Below, one piece after another: positions 12,001 through 28,874 of a DNA stretch of 64,000 bases. Numbering within the stretch: the first letter of the stretch is position 1; the number at the start of each line of letters is the position of its first letter. The notes under the pieces are model-generated. The model worked only from the letters and a program-made list of their open reading frames with translations, was not told the DNA's origin and did not search any database. The stretch comes from Daucus carota subsp. sativus (lineage: Eukaryota > Streptophyta > Magnoliopsida > Apiales > Apiaceae). Position numbers and translations under genes: made by a program. The stretch covers positions 37,761,296 to 37,825,295 of the forward strand of contig NC_030386.2 in assembly GCF_001625215.2 (NCBI RefSeq). The letters run 5' to 3'.

Positions 12001-14464
12001 CGCCATCTGGAACATCGACAACCTGGCCAACTTGGCTCAGTTCTATAAACTTCCGCAACGAATTCCTACAACATATATCATCATAACAATAGTCAACTTA
12101 AGCTCACCGCATGAGTTATGTATCTTCTGTATAAGGTTCTGAGTAGTCGTACTACAGAAGGAAAAAAGCCATAAAAATAGTGAAATATTAATTATTCTAG
12201 AAGTACCTTATATTCATAGCGCCGAAATAATGAGAAAAAGTTTGCAAGTCTGTAATTTCCTTGGATGAGCATGAGGTTCCAGTAGCTTTGCAGAAAGCAG
12301 CAACTAATTCATCTCTTAGTGCAGTGAGTCGCAAGTCCATCGCTCGCAGCAGTTCATTCCTGTCAGAAATCACCCGTTAGATTAGTTGACCAACTGCAGA
12401 GCTGCCTGCAGTACAAGTATATATTACAACTGATAACACGACATACTTTGATGCATCCGACGACACAAAATCAACCTCAGCCTGTTGGAAAATATAGATC
12501 AGTCAACTCGCAATTGGAAAAAGGAAAACAAGATGCTCAAAACAACAATAAAGCCCAAAAAAAGTTAAAGTGAAGTTGACAATTACTTTGGCAGCTCGCT
12601 TTGTGGAATTCAACCTTCCTTCATCTGTTAAAGAGGAGCTATTTAGTATTTCCTATTGTAGGATGGTTGAGAAAGTATAATATGGCATAAAGCAATAGAA
12701 AAATTATTATACAGGGGCAGGGAAATGTACTTAGGCTCGTTAAATTACCAGAGGGTACTGTAGCTAAGACAAGTCGAACTGTTCCTCAACCAGCTCAGTC
12801 TCTTTTCAAAATAGACAAACTCTAGCGTTACAAGATTATTATCAAAGCCAAGCAGACTTTCCCTTTTCCAGCAATAGATACAAGCTCGATAATTTACTTA
12901 AATTACATATCTGATGACCTATGCTTTAACTCACCAAATATTTTATGCTTTAACACCAAGCCTAGATTAACAATTTTCACCTCCAGCTTTTTCGCAAACA
13001 GGACAATTATTGTTTTACTTCAAATCAAGAGTGTCAGCATACAACTATGAGGGTAAAAACTCAACACATGATCAAGTCCAATTTCAGTTCAAGTTAAAGG
13101 TTCTTCGTAAACTATTACATATACATAGTTTACTAATAAGTAACAACATGGTATAATAATAGAGAGTAAGAGACCAAGTCACCAAGCTGAGCAAATTATA
13201 CACTAAAATAGTTTCACATGATCTTTTAGTAAGACAATCAACACTAAACCCCTCTATTAATGATGCAGCAAAACCATGATGCAACTTGACTATTCATACT
13301 TTCAAGTCCAGGAAGAGTAGTAGTATAGTAGTAGTAGAAGAAGTAACTTTCAAGCTAACCTGTCTCCACACCTCCAAGTCGATTCAGATGACTCTGAAAA
13401 AAACAACGAACCATAGGGTAGCTGAATTATTTAACTTTACCAAAGTAAGGCAGCAAAAGAGAAGGGAAGAGATAAAGGTTAGTAGTATTACATTCATAGA
13501 AAGCTGAAATTTTCTTGTTTCTTCCAAATGGGAAATCTCATTTTCGAAGTTCTTTGAGATATCAAGTATATCTGGAGAACCAACAATGCGAAGAAATCTG
13601 ACAACGGATATAGAAAGTGCAATTGTCAGACAAACAAACCAATCTATAACATTAACGGCAAGCAAATAGAAGCGAACAACAAGATGATGAGGACCTTGTT
13701 AGTATCGATTTTGTGAACCACGCTGCACCACTATTAGCATTGGGTAAATGAATTTTGAAACTAGCATTCAGTCTCTTCGAGTTCAAATTTTGTACACTAG
13801 TTGAATGCAGAAGCAGTTGTTCCAGCAGTCCAGATTCTATGGTCTCTACTTTTTTGCCACTGCATATACACACCTCATACCTACAGAGATAAAATGAGGC
13901 ATCAGACATTTTAGATACTTCAAACATAAGTCTAGGAACTTTTTGAGACCAGTTGAATTGTCTGACATTTTTTCAAAAAAACACAAAATACTAGCAATAT
14001 CAAATTCAAGATTTCACAAATTGAACTAAAGTAAATTTCGGAATGGAGACAAGGGAGGTGATATTGCATACTTTTGATGTGGCTCGAGTATAATACTAAA
14101 TAAATAAAAAACATTGTTAGTTCATTACATATCTAAAGAACACATATATAGCCATAGGCTTGTGCCTACATGATCACTGATGACTAATCAACTCATAGTA
14201 TGTACATAATTCAATCACTAGTGGTGCTGGTAGAAGAATATTAAAAGGATGCAATTCCTTTCACTAAGTCAAACTATATTTTACGATATATACACAATAC
14301 ACTGTGGTCCACCACATAGGCTTCATTAGAAATTTACCCAATTTGAAATTCAGATCTTCATAGGAGGGAAACATTTAAGGGATAAGGTGTAACCTGTTCT
14401 GGCTCTGAAAAAGCTCAAACTCAGCATAATCAAGTTGTGCATCAGGATCAATCCCACCGGCCAT
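9043..14464 (-). CDS. COP1-interacting-protein-related protein (CIP7 / At1g17360-At1g72410 type)
   Basis: Ten coding exons: 14394-14464, 13695-13880, 13492-13597, 13360-13393, 12587-12624, 12447-12481, 12207-12359, 9592-12065, 9192-9281 and 9043-9092. They total 3237 nt, giving 1078 residues with all junctions in phase. The N-terminus (LDYAEFELF, then [30 protein letters not shown]) matches the conserved N-terminal module of the family. The 2.5-kb exon 8 codes for a low-complexity, Ser/Lys-rich and probably disordered region with short charged helices ([33 protein letters not shown]). The C-terminus [14 protein letters not shown] is the conserved end. Arabidopsis CIP7 is a nuclear partner of the COP1 ubiquitin ligase and promotes light-regulated gene expression; transfer of that role is inference. 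The exon 2 donor (AAG/GTCCTC) is weak, but the join restores the conserved ILTRFLRIVG. Confidence 0.88.
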
Positions 14465-15219
14465 CTTTATAAGTTGACTTCTGGAATCAAAAGTACCTGG
14501 TGGAGAAGCCAATTACATGTTAGGTTAAATGGCCGTTTCATAGTAAAAAAAAGTCTCTAGATATCAATTTCGGTCTATTAAAACAATGCCCTCAATATAA
14601 TGTAACTACAAGACCAATTTCGAGCTTTTAGCATACAAGAAATTATAACATCCGAACCTTGGAAGCATTACAAACAAATGAAGTAGCAGAAGAACAAAAC
14701 AAGAAAAATATCAGTATCACTTTCAAGTTGAGCATATTATTCTAAGACACAAGGGGACCTCAAGCTCCCCAAAAAGGGGTAATAAAATAAGTAAAAAGAA
14801 CAAGAACCCTTAATATATTAGTCAAAAATAATCTGAAGTTGATGGGTGTAATAAATTTGAAGACAAAGTTAGGTGGAAATAATTAGAATTTCAAAGCTTG
14901 AAGAAAAGTGAACAATAATAACAGTACTAATTACACTAATAAGAATGGGTTTTTTTATTACTTAGGTATCTAAGACACTACATTTCAAGATCAGATCTAG
15001 CTTAAAGTAAATCAAATCAAAATGGGTTTGAACTCACCGACACACAAACATAAATTAATATCAAGAAAATATGAATCAAAATCTGAAACACTGACTAAGA
15101 TGCATCCTATATGCAAACATACTGTTACATATGTATCAGTGGTGTGTGTATAATCTACAAGTACTGCAGATAGATAGATGGATTGATGAATGATAACTTT
15201 ACATTTGATTCTTTGTTGC

Positions 15220-15282
15220 TTGCAGTTGGAGAGAGGGAGAGAGAGAAAGAGGGAGAGAAGGAGAGAGAGAGGGGGGGGGGGG

Positions 15283-15312
<30 letters not shown>
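15220..15312. repeat. (GA)n / (G)n microsatellite upstream of the CIP-related gene
   Basis: A GA-rich tract with an internal G run of about 12 at 15270-15283, followed by an uninterrupted (GA) run to about 15309. A second short GA tract lies at 15414-15465. In sense orientation (CT)n, this could be leader or proximal promoter. GAGA tracts can bind BPC proteins in plants, but no function is shown. Confidence 0.8.
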
Positions 15313-15313
<1 letters not shown>

Positions 15314-16079
15314 GTATAGTGGATTACAGGTAAATGGGGAGTGTATAGAAGTTACAAAGACAACTAAGGGGTTAGGGGTCCAATCTTGTATCCTCTTATA
15401 TGGGTTTTCTTACAGAGAGAGAGAGATGTGGTGGGCTGGAGAGAGGGAGAGAGAGAGAGAGAGATGTAGTGGAAGGAGAAGAAAGGGAAGTAAAGGAATG
15501 AACTTTTAATTGCTTTAGTTATCTTTGGTGTGAAGGAGAAGTGAAGAGAGTGATGTTTGCATTTTGGAGAATATAATGCTGCGATGCTAGATTTATTACA
15601 AGCTAGCTCCTAGCTGTTCTTTGTGTGTGTATAGCAGTATAGATACCTACGATCCAGTGTGTGTACATAAATTAATTTAAGTGGAGAAAAAACAGGGTGA
15701 TGAGATTATTAATTTCTGAGTTGTGACATGATTTTTACATTTTCTTTCCCAATCTGTTAGTTAGGATATTTAGTCGTTGCGTGATTTATGCGTGTTAATT
15801 ATTTTGTCCAGGCACATCAAAATATCATCGTCAATTCGTCGTCGATTTACAGCTGCAATCTTATATGAACTCTACCAGACGACGCAGAATAATAAAATCT
15901 CGATTTGAAAATCACGGAAAAAATCTGAAAAATTACTTCTAATAAATTTTGATTCAATAAAACTCTGACTTTATATTTAATTTTGTATAAATACTGACCC
16001 AATAAAATCCATTTTTAATTATGATATATTTATTTATATACAAATAATTATTTTTTATTCAGTTTTGTAAAAACCGAAA

Positions 16080-16207
16080 ATTATACCAAATCGGTGAATA
16101 CACTGAATAAGGATTAACTGGATAATTATATAAATGATCTGATATTTAATCAGTTCGGATAACTACGAAACAAAGATTAATCAATAATTAATCATGATTA
16201 ATTATCG
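16080..16207. repeat. Dispersed MITE-like repeat, copy 2
   Basis: It contains AAATCGGTGAATACACTGAAT, GATATTTAATCAGTTCGG and the end ATTATCGATTTTTAGAACAC. The last two match copy 3 near 60536-60715. The left limit is uncertain. Confidence 0.5.
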
Positions 16208-16774
16208 ATTTTTAGAACACAAATTTTATCTAAACATAATTTCCTATTTCATGACCTGAATAATTTAATTTAGAAATACGTGATAAATGCATGAACGACT
16301 ATATGAATACTTGTATAAATGTGCGGGATCCTTCATTTACCTACACCGTATATATGATGTATGAGCTAATTTGGAACTTATTAGAACGCATAACGATCCT
16401 TCATATATTGCGTGACTATGCTAAAATTCTTAATTAACTTAATTAATCCGACAGTCTTCATATGAGGACACCGCCTTTTAGTTATTAATCGCGATTTGAT
16501 TAATGCACGTTGTGGTGATCCACTTAGTATTATATTTACATTATTATTTTGATGTCAGTCTCTGTCACACCGTTATGCTCATACAAATCTCATACTTTGT
16601 TAATTAAATTATTGTATATTTGAATGATGAATGTTTTTATACTAAAAAAATTATGGGTTCGTGTCTGCTTCGCTTTATGTCAAAATTGTCTGCTTCGCTC
16701 TTATCAACGGCTAAATGTAGTTTGAAATTTTATTAGGAGTTTGAAATTTTATTAGGTGTTAATTATTAGAAATT

Positions 16775-16985
16775 TAGAACATCTCCAATTAAGTAATCCT
16801 TAGAACATTTCCGAGCATCTCCAACTGAGTAAACATTTAAAATGAGTAAATCCTTCACACGTTTCCAAGCATCTCCAAATGAGTAAATCATTAGAGCATT
16901 TCCAACCATTAGAGTAAATCCCTACAGCATTTCCGACTACTAGAGTAAACCCTTACAGCATTTCCGACCAGAGTGAACACTTAGC
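16775..16985. repeat. Degenerate tandem array around GCATTTCCGAC...AGAGTAAA
   Basis: Six to seven imperfect units of about 30-40 bp. Each holds GCATCTCCAAM or GCATTTCCRAC followed by GAGTAAA and a CTT- or CCT-rich spacer. The first units are the most diverged. Confidence 0.65.
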
Positions 16986-17418
16986 TCAAGTATAGTTTCT
17001 ATGAATTCAAGAAAGAATCCTCCTCACAAACCGGTTGGAGACTGGGAGCAACTAACTATTTATAACCGACCAAACAAGGCTTTTGGTCAAGTTCTTGTTG
17101 GTCGCTGTGAATGGATCGACTCATTCTCTACTTATAGTGTCAGATAAGTAGGCCATACTTAATCTGAAGATGAGAAAAACAGGACCTCCTGGGGGGTCAA
17201 TACAAGCAGCCTATAATTAAACGTTTTATTTTCCTTTCCATCAATAACCACATCCCTGTTGTTGGGCTGAACATCATATTCCGACAACTGAAATAATAAA
17301 ACCAATTAAATGTTGATGTAGAATATGCAAGGATGAACAATATTTACATTTCTTAGCAAGCTTGAGTCGTATTTACAGCAGAAGACATGAATAGAGCTTG
17401 GACGACATCACACTAGCC

Positions 17419-21269
<3,851 letters not shown>

Positions 21270-22619
21270 TGCAAACAAAGTAATAGTCACCGCCGTTAAA
21301 AATCAGATCTGCAGAAACCAGAAAAAGTAAAACTACAAACATCAGGCAATAAAAAAAAATTTAAGGAGTAATCTGAGAACTGATGCTAGAATCAGAGAAC
21401 AAGCATATGCTAAGCCTACAAATTATCGAATCGACAATCATGCATAAATATGTACAACAATGATCCTTCCAAAATATAATTCGATAGAGTGCCTTGATCA
21501 AAGGATGCACCTGTCTAGCACGAGAAGAGAGACTACTCATTACAAGGATATTATATTACAAAAGTTGCAACTAAATAGCTTTCTTTAAAGGGCGTGGGTT
21601 GCTCTTCTATTAAGCTATAATCTTTAATAGCTAGGAAATTCCATTCCATGTATATAGTGCTAAATACTAAAAAAAAATGAACACAGACATTATTTTCACA
21701 GAAGTAGAAACATACGACATTAAACATGTAGCTTAACCATTTCTCCTTGCTTTAATGCTTCAAAACTTATTGACGTTGCTTGCAAATTATTAGGTCAAAA
21801 TATTATAAGCAGGCAAAAAAAACCCTGTCCAGGTGACTATATCAGTGTTTATATTATTTCTTTTATATTTTCATACCTATCATCATTTTCTTTTTGTAAA
21901 TATTTTTCTGCACATTCTTCATATGCATGAACCTACACTAATGTCTCATTTCCAATCAATAAAGAATTGATCATCAAATGAAATCAGGCATATATTATCA
22001 ATTTATCGTTCATTGCAGGCTTTAAGCATTATTAATCTGCATCACATGTCTGTATGCAAAAGCCATTGCCCACTGCACGCTGATCACTATGCATCGCGTC
22101 TTCGCTAGTCCATTATACCAAATCACAAACCCAAAAACTGATTTCATGGCTCCAGCATCTCCCAAAAACAGTATTATAACTAGCATTAAGCGGACAAAAG
22201 AACGAGCGCCTGCATGACCTCCTACCACCTAGCACCTATGCAGAGGATTAATCCACCAAAGTGGGGACTTTCACAAGTGATCAGACCCCACTAAACGAAA
22301 TTTCAAACACAAATTAACTATAAACAAAGAACAAGAAAATCAAAAAGGAAACCTTTAAAGTATAGTAATTACTATCGAAAACCTTAAAATTGGGCAATAA
22401 TTCTCTGCTTCAACTGCCAGACACTCCAAGATCAAACTTCTACATTAAATCTAACCTAATAAAACAATAATTAAATCACTAATCATGTCAGATATACAAA
22501 AACACCCAAATAATAGCCATAATTAGCAAAATCAAAGAACACCGCCACACAAAAACACAAAAAGACAACTTCAACCACAATTTATCACCACAACAACAAA
22601 AGGGTATGTATTAATTAGG

Positions 22620-22830
22620 CCAAAACTTACAGAACACTAATAAGTAATAAAGGAGCAATCTTTATTTGATTTTCTTGGAAATGAAGGACTAAATCATCAA
22701 TTAAACAAGTTTATAATTACGATAATTATTTTGTGCTACGTAATTATGAAAGATTAAGAAAGATTTACACAAACACTACTGCTTCTCTCTGTCAGCCTCC
22801 TTGGATCGTTGACGCGTAAACGGGCCGTCC
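22620..22830 (-). other. Probable 5'-UTR exon / promoter-proximal region of ATG18
   Basis: A pyrimidine-rich stretch on the minus strand (for example around 22765-22800) lies upstream of a good acceptor (TTTCTGCAG near 21308) that precedes the ATG18 start. This suggests a leader intron of about 1.4 kb. The donor was not fixed. Confidence 0.35.
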
Positions 22831-23225
22831 GCCATATATACGCAATATAAAGCAAAGATATGAGGTGAGTCTTCTATTCTTTCTTTTTTAATTTTTCATG
22901 TATCTTCTCTTTTCCTATTTGAAAGTTCTGATTTATAGTTTTTTTTTTTTGCTAAATTAATGATTTATAGCTGGCTAAATAGTAAATTACTGGTTTGTTT
23001 ATCTGTTGATGAGTTAAGTAATTTTTATTTCCTCTTTATATTTTTATATATTACTTTTTCTTGTGAATTTTAGAGAAACATATTGTAACGATTTTTATTC
23101 AAAGTAGGGCATAGTTTTCATCATTTTTTTAATGCATTATAATAATTTTGCTATTTTTGTGATTGAATGATTCTCTCTATAGTCATAGTTTTGATTTTTG
23201 TAGTTGAGGATGTAAATATATATAT

Positions 23226-23922
23226 AGGCTCATGATCAAATAGAAACCAATTTTAAAATAAAAACTAGAAACCAATACAAGTTAGTGATATTCTCAGTAC
23301 AATTTAGTGATTATCTCTTTAGGATTTAGTGATCTGTGCTGCAGAATTTAGTGAAAACTCAATCTCCAGATATTAACCAGCTTAGAATCTCCAGATCTGT
23401 TCATGTTTTCGATTCAGATGGTGGTGATAGTGGTGGAGATGGTGGAGGTGAAGGTGGAGATGGAGGAAAGATGATTGTAGCGGAGGTTTGGGCGGCTTGA
23501 AGTAGGGGGTTGGAGCGTTGCCGGAATAGTGACGGCTCCGCCTTTGAAGTTGAGTCGAGGTGGAGAAAGAAGTATGAACGAATCTGAAGGAGGTTGAAGC
23601 GGCGATTAAGATGGGCCTGGTGAAGATGGAGGTGTGGAGGTTGTGTTGTTAAAGAAATAATGGAGGTGGAGATGGAGATGGAGATGGAGGTGGTGGTTAT
23701 GGAGGGGGTGGGCGGCATAGAGGTGGTAGTGGTTATGAAGGACGCGACGACGGAGGTGGTGGTAGTGGAGGTGGGGTTGGTGAAGATGGAGGTGGGTTTG
23801 ATGAAGATGGAGGTGGAGATGGGGTTGTTTAAAAATTTAGTGGTATTTGCTTTAGGATTTAGTGATATTTCAGTTTGGTTTTTAGTTTCTAGGATAAGGA
23901 GGTTTCTATTGGAGTAAAACTC
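23226..23922 (-). mobile_element. (TA)n-bounded MITE-like element, copy B
   Basis: About 697 bp, the reverse complement of copy A. It starts AGGCTCATGATCAAATAGAAAC at its left end and ends GGTTTCTATTGGAGTAAAACTC. It is flanked by TATATATA on the left and TATATATC on the right. Internal GGAGATGGAGGTGG-type minisatellite sequence gives spurious open frames on both strands. It lies about 0.4 kb upstream of the likely ATG18 leader exon. Confidence 0.75.
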
Positions 23923-23929
23923 TATATAT

Positions 23930-26265
23930 CTTTATTGTTTTTAAAATTTCAGCTTAATCTCGAATATCATTTACTAGATATTTTTGGAAACTTTTTCTTT
24001 CTTATTGTTTCTGTCGCAACAATTTTGTCCTGGAATGTAAAATTAGCGTTTCATGTCATGACGAAGAAACCAAAATTTAAATTTTAAAAAGGGTTTTATT
24101 GTAATTCAGATTTAGATTCAGACCCACAATCTTGTGGTCACACATATTACACATATACACCAAGGTTTGGGTAGACATGTCATGGGCTTTGTCACTATTA
24201 ATTAGATGCACTTGAGTTGTTTAGTAACCTATCAAGTTTAGAAGATGACTTGACAACATTATTCATCTGATACAATTCAACAGAACAAAATACTAGCCTC
24301 AGTGACTTAACCAGGTTTTCCTGAGGAGACACTTGACCAGATTCCAATTCGAAATCCGAAACCCGAAAATGCTCTATTTCAAAATTTTGTTCCAATACAC
24401 TTCAATATTCAATTTTGATTCATTCTACCTATACCTGAAATTAACCTACTTAATCAATTCTAGCTATACCTAAAATTAACCTTTTACAAACCAGAACTCG
24501 AAACCGAAACTTGAAACCGCAACCCCACACTCAAGCCCGAAGCGAAACTTGAAACTTGAAACCGCAACCCCACCCCTATGTTGTTTTCTTGTTAAATATC
24601 CAAATTATTCTCTTTGATTGACAAGCACATAACCAGCACTGCATATGCACGTTCTGATGAGCACCAAAAACAATTTGGACATGGTATTATGGAACTCTGT
24701 CCACTAAAATACCAGAACATGGCTGAGCTCTGCATCTGTATACTTATCACTTGTATATATGAGATGAGACTCTTACCTAATGTAAGTAACCAATGTGATG
24801 TTTGACCTAAACCAAGTTTAAGGACTTGGGCCACCAACTAATTGGACCACTTTGTCGGACTATATGGCACTTGATTGTGACTTGTAATAAAGCATCTCAA
24901 GATTATTATATATACTTCTGGAAATGAGTAGTTTCAAGAGCTTTTTTGACTCATAAACTAGGGCTGCATGTACACCTTGTCCAGGCCATAGATCTTGATA
25001 CATAATTATGCCTAAAACATGTACTACTTTATGTGGACCAAGATTAATTAAACTAGATCAAGACAACTTTCACTATAAAATAGTCTGTAGTTCATAAAAT
25101 AACAAAGCTGCAGAAGGGCATTTGATCATATCCAAATTTCGGGACCACATCAAAATAAATGAATCACAACTGTTCTATAGTTTAATAGCAATGATTCCAC
25201 ATATAACATGATCTGCATCGACTAAATTCATGCATGCAGTATTTAAATATAATTTAAACAAAAGTTTGTTTCCATAAACAGGGATCTCTAAGTCCCTAAT
25301 CCATATTTGGCAAAATCACATTTCCAGGAGACATGGAACAGAAGCTTTAAGCACTTCGACGGAAGGAACAGACATATCCTCTAATGGAAGTTGCTCAGAA
25401 TACAGTACATCAATATAATAATGCAGCAGCATCAAAAAAGCATATGACAAACTTATACTTTCAAAGTAAATACTAGGATTTGTACTATGATTATCAGAAT
25501 GTAAGCTTATATAGGTTATGAGAAATTTGAACTGTGTGTAGTTCATCAACATACTCAATTAAGTATCCCCTTTTCGACTTGCAAATAAGTACTAACAGAG
25601 CAACATTGGAGCTGGCAACATGCTAAGCACATGTACTGTATGACTGTACTTCAGTATTTGAATCAGATCCGTGATAGAACTTGCTAGTAATCTCTGAATG
25701 TCCCATGGAAAATCAGAACCCTACACACAAGGAAAGATGTAAGAGCGAAATCGTTATCAGAGTTCTCACAAGAAGACTGCAGTCGAATAACCTTAGAAGA
25801 GGTTTACAGAATTAAACATATGTATAAGATGAGCTAGGTCCTGTTCTTACTGCTCACCAAACACAAGGATAGTTGGATTTTTGTGCCAATCAAAGCTATC
25901 ATAGACAGTTTCACAATCATGTACTTCCAGGAAATCTTTGCCTACGGATGCAGGTACCATCATCCATATAACGTTATGATCAACAAAACATGTCAAGCAA
26001 TAGCATATAGGTGAATGCAGAGAATATGTTGATACAAGATATAAGAGTCAAGTAACACAAAGAAAGATGAAAATTGACAAAAGCAAATACTGCTTCTTAT
26101 ATAAAAAGACAGGAGCAGATGTAAAAGGATTACTGCAACATACAGCTTATACCATGATAGGTCAAGCTTGGCAGTTGGTAATAAGCATAATATAATCATT
26201 CTAAAGTAAGTGGTATAAGTTCATACTTGAGAAGAAAGGCATGAAAGAGATGAAAAAAGCAAAAA
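23930..26265. other. Intergenic region, no gene recognised
   Basis: Short open frames here (24198-24395, 24592-24837, 25316-25558, 25993-26199) match nothing I know and have no support. Around 24480-24575 there is a degenerate local repeat of GAAACTTGAAACCGCAACCCC. Part of 25600-26265 may belong to the 3' portion of the primary miR319 transcript. Confidence 0.5.
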
Positions 26266-26269
26266 CGGG

Positions 26270-26453
26270 GAAAGGGAGCTCCCTTCAGTCCAAGCACAGA
26301 GGAAAAGGGATGGAAAACTATCTCCCGCATCATTCGCTCAATCACAGTAGTATAATGCTCTTCCTTCTCTACTGGGTGTTTAAATGAATGAGGCGGCAGC
26401 TAATTCAGTCCCTCTATTGCATCCATGAGTGGGCTGAAGGAAGCTCCCTCACT
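26270..26453 (-). ncRNA. MIR319: MIR319 microRNA precursor
   Basis: The mature 21-nt miR319 lies at 26273-26293 on the minus strand. It begins TTGGACTGAAGG and ends GAGCTCCCT, identical to Arabidopsis miR319a/b as I remember it. The opposite arm is at 26427-26450 (GGGAGCTTCCTTCAGCCCAC) and pairs with it almost throughout, with wobbles and one mismatch. Between them is the long upper stem typical of the miR159/miR319 class, including GAATGATGCGGGAGA and its partner GCTGCCGCCTCATTC. The foldback is about 185 nt. miR319 cleaves mRNAs of CIN-type TCP transcription factors and so sets leaf growth, senescence and jasmonate synthesis. Its place between ATG18 and the Coa1/Tim21-like gene matches MIR319C (At2g40805) next to ATG18C (At2g40810) in Arabidopsis. 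Confidence 0.96.
26273..26293 (-). ncRNA. miR319: Mature miR319 (3' arm)
   Basis: 21 nt with a 5' U, on the 3' arm of the foldback as in all known miR319 loci. Confidence 0.96.
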
Positions 26454-27687
26454 ACAGTGCGTTCTTGCCAAAATAATAGAATTTTAGGCTGTACGATCCC
26501 TTGTGCCTTCATATAGCAGTATGAATGATACTACTAACAGGCAAAAATAGCCGACAGTAACTAACAAGTGTTATTGAGCTAATTAGGTCAAAGCTCCAAA
26601 AGGGGGAGGGGGCAAAAGAGTAACAAAGAGGATATCAAAAGTATCTAATAAGTCGAAGAACTTTCCCCAGGCAGATTAGTGCAATAACACTAACAAAAGA
26701 AAATTGCCTCACTAGATCTCAACTCCCTTCATCCACAATAGATTAACTACATGACTCTAAATGCTCTACATGTACAAAGTCTTAACTAGAATTTACATGA
26801 ATTTAGCAGTTTTGATACATGTGCGGATCAATATAAGAAACTACATACTAACACATTGCAAAAAAAAAAAAAAATGCAAATTTCAAAGTAATTTAGGAAG
26901 TTAAATTTTAAGATTCTAAAAACGCAGTATAAACATAACTCAAAAAGACTTCTACAGCAGACTAAAGAGACCGCACACCAGACTAATGACTTGTGAGTTG
27001 TAACCATGGCATTAGAAATTTCAATTAATCAATAGAGAAATAAAGATTCAATCAGTTGACTTAATCCCAACATCCTAGGAATCTCTAATTTGTAGAAAAT
27101 CCAGTGATGAGAGTGTAAAACTGAATCACGGATAAACCTAAGATCGAAGATCGAGATAGTTTCACTACCTATATAAAAATCTAATCTGGTCACAATGATC
27201 AATATTAACCATCAGTAATCCTCTAGCAACAGAAACCAATACAAATTATAACCAGTTTGAAGCCCTAAAACAATCACACACACAAAAAAAAAAAAAAGAA
27301 CTTGACTTGACTATAATTAAACCTAGCAGCAAGCAAGTCTTATTTGTCAGCAAACTTTGATTCCAAGAACCAACAAAGAGACCCTAATGCCAACTTTTAA
27401 GTTCATCTCAGCTAGTTCAATAACATCAAAATAAGTCTTAAAAATTATTTTATCGGGAAAAAAAAAAACTGGCACATGATAATATTAATTAAAAAAAGGC
27501 CAAATACTTTCAAGAATCACTGAAAAAGGGAAGCTTTGCATGACTTAGCTTCCAAAAATGAAGGCCCGTGATTAAGAAACAAGGTTGATTCTCCAGCACT
27601 ACACACACAGTGTGTGAAGAAAAGAAAGAAGATGAAAGAATATATAGTTGTTTAATTGGGAGATAGAGAGAAAGAGATAAGAAGGTG

Positions 27688-27695
27688 CATATATA
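27688..27695 (-). promoter_or_regulatory. Candidate TATA box of the primary miR319 transcript
   Basis: TATATATG on the minus strand in TTATATATGCACC, followed about 30 nt later by a CT-rich start-site-like stretch (TCTCTATCTCCC). The precursor lies about 1.2 kb downstream, so an intron or a closer start site is possible. Confidence 0.35.
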
Positions 27696-27699
27696 AGGG

Positions 27700-28870
27700 T
27701 GGGTGTGTGTATGTATAATTAGGGGAAGAGGAGGAGGGGTCGCTGTCGTCGTGGGAGTCAGGTAGATTCAAAGTGTACACGACCACTACAGTACTACTAG
27801 TGTTACACTGCACTGTGCTCTTCACATAGAAAACGACTTTTAATCTTTTATTACTGTCGCGACTCCCTTTAATTCAAGCATTTACGATGTAGTATAAGGC
27901 TACCAAAAAATTATAACAGGGGTCTTTCTACTGTGTGCCCAGCACACATTAATAACTATTTTTTGTTGAGGTGAGATGGGCACGCACTAACAAATACTAC
28001 TTAACAAATATTTTTGTTGAGATGAATGGTTTTTGTGCATATGCAGGGTTCATGATTATTAATGAGATTTACCCGATAGAAGTCCTCCACCTACTCAGAA
28101 GGTGATTGTTAGTGTGGGCACATACTAGAAAATCCGTTATAATATATATATAAATACTTCAAATTTAAGTGCGTTTACGAATCGAATCAAGTCAAGAATT
28201 AATAAAATAAATTTCATAATACAAATATAAATCATTTTAATTTTTATATTGACTTGATTGTATCCGGCCAAAAATTTATATTCGACTTTAATCCCGAACT
28301 CGATAAAAAATTGAACCAACTCGAGATTTTATCAAAAACTAATATGTTAAATCAAATTCGAGCTTATCATGAATAACACATAATTTAACCCAATGAATAA
28401 TGATTCAGATATTTATATTTTAATATGTCGTATAAATTTATTAGTAAAATATAATTTATTAGATGTAAGCCTAATAATAAAATAAAAAATTGTAAAATAT
28501 ATTTTAAGTAATTGTATATTAAATTTTTTTTGGAATAATATTTCAAAATCAAAATAAATTAGCGAGAAAGTTAAAGTTTTTGAGTGGGAGAGTTGTCCGG
28601 ACCGGAATGGGGTAATTTTGTATTACATTATTTTGATTCTTTTAGTTTTAAATGATGATAATGTTCACAAATAACAAAATGGATGTAAATTAGAGAACAT
28701 GTGGTTTAATACCAAAAATTAATAAAATCCCACGTATTAAAATGAAATTTAAATAATATGTTGATTAAATGGACTGGAATACATAGATATACATGTATTA
28801 TTCACTTATTATGTATGATGTAAAGTTCATGTAAAGTAGGTTGTTATACAATAAGACGTTTGTACCATGA
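27700..28870. other. AT-rich intergenic region
   Basis: Nothing supported. The region just above 27700 is the likely miR319 promoter. Confidence 0.5.
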
Positions 28871-28874
28871 AATA

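Larger units (their letters stand above)
15600..17400. other. Intergenic region with repeats
   Basis: No gene is supported. The region contains dispersed-repeat copy 2 (about 16080-16207), a 20-bp direct duplication near 16727-16758 (GTTTGAAATTTTATTAGG twice) and the degenerate tandem array at 16775-16985. Confidence 0.6.

Noticed and set aside
15183-15509. Glu/Arg/Gly-rich open frame near the CIP-related gene
   Set aside because: It is the translation of the (GA)n microsatellite and has no sequence complexity outside it.
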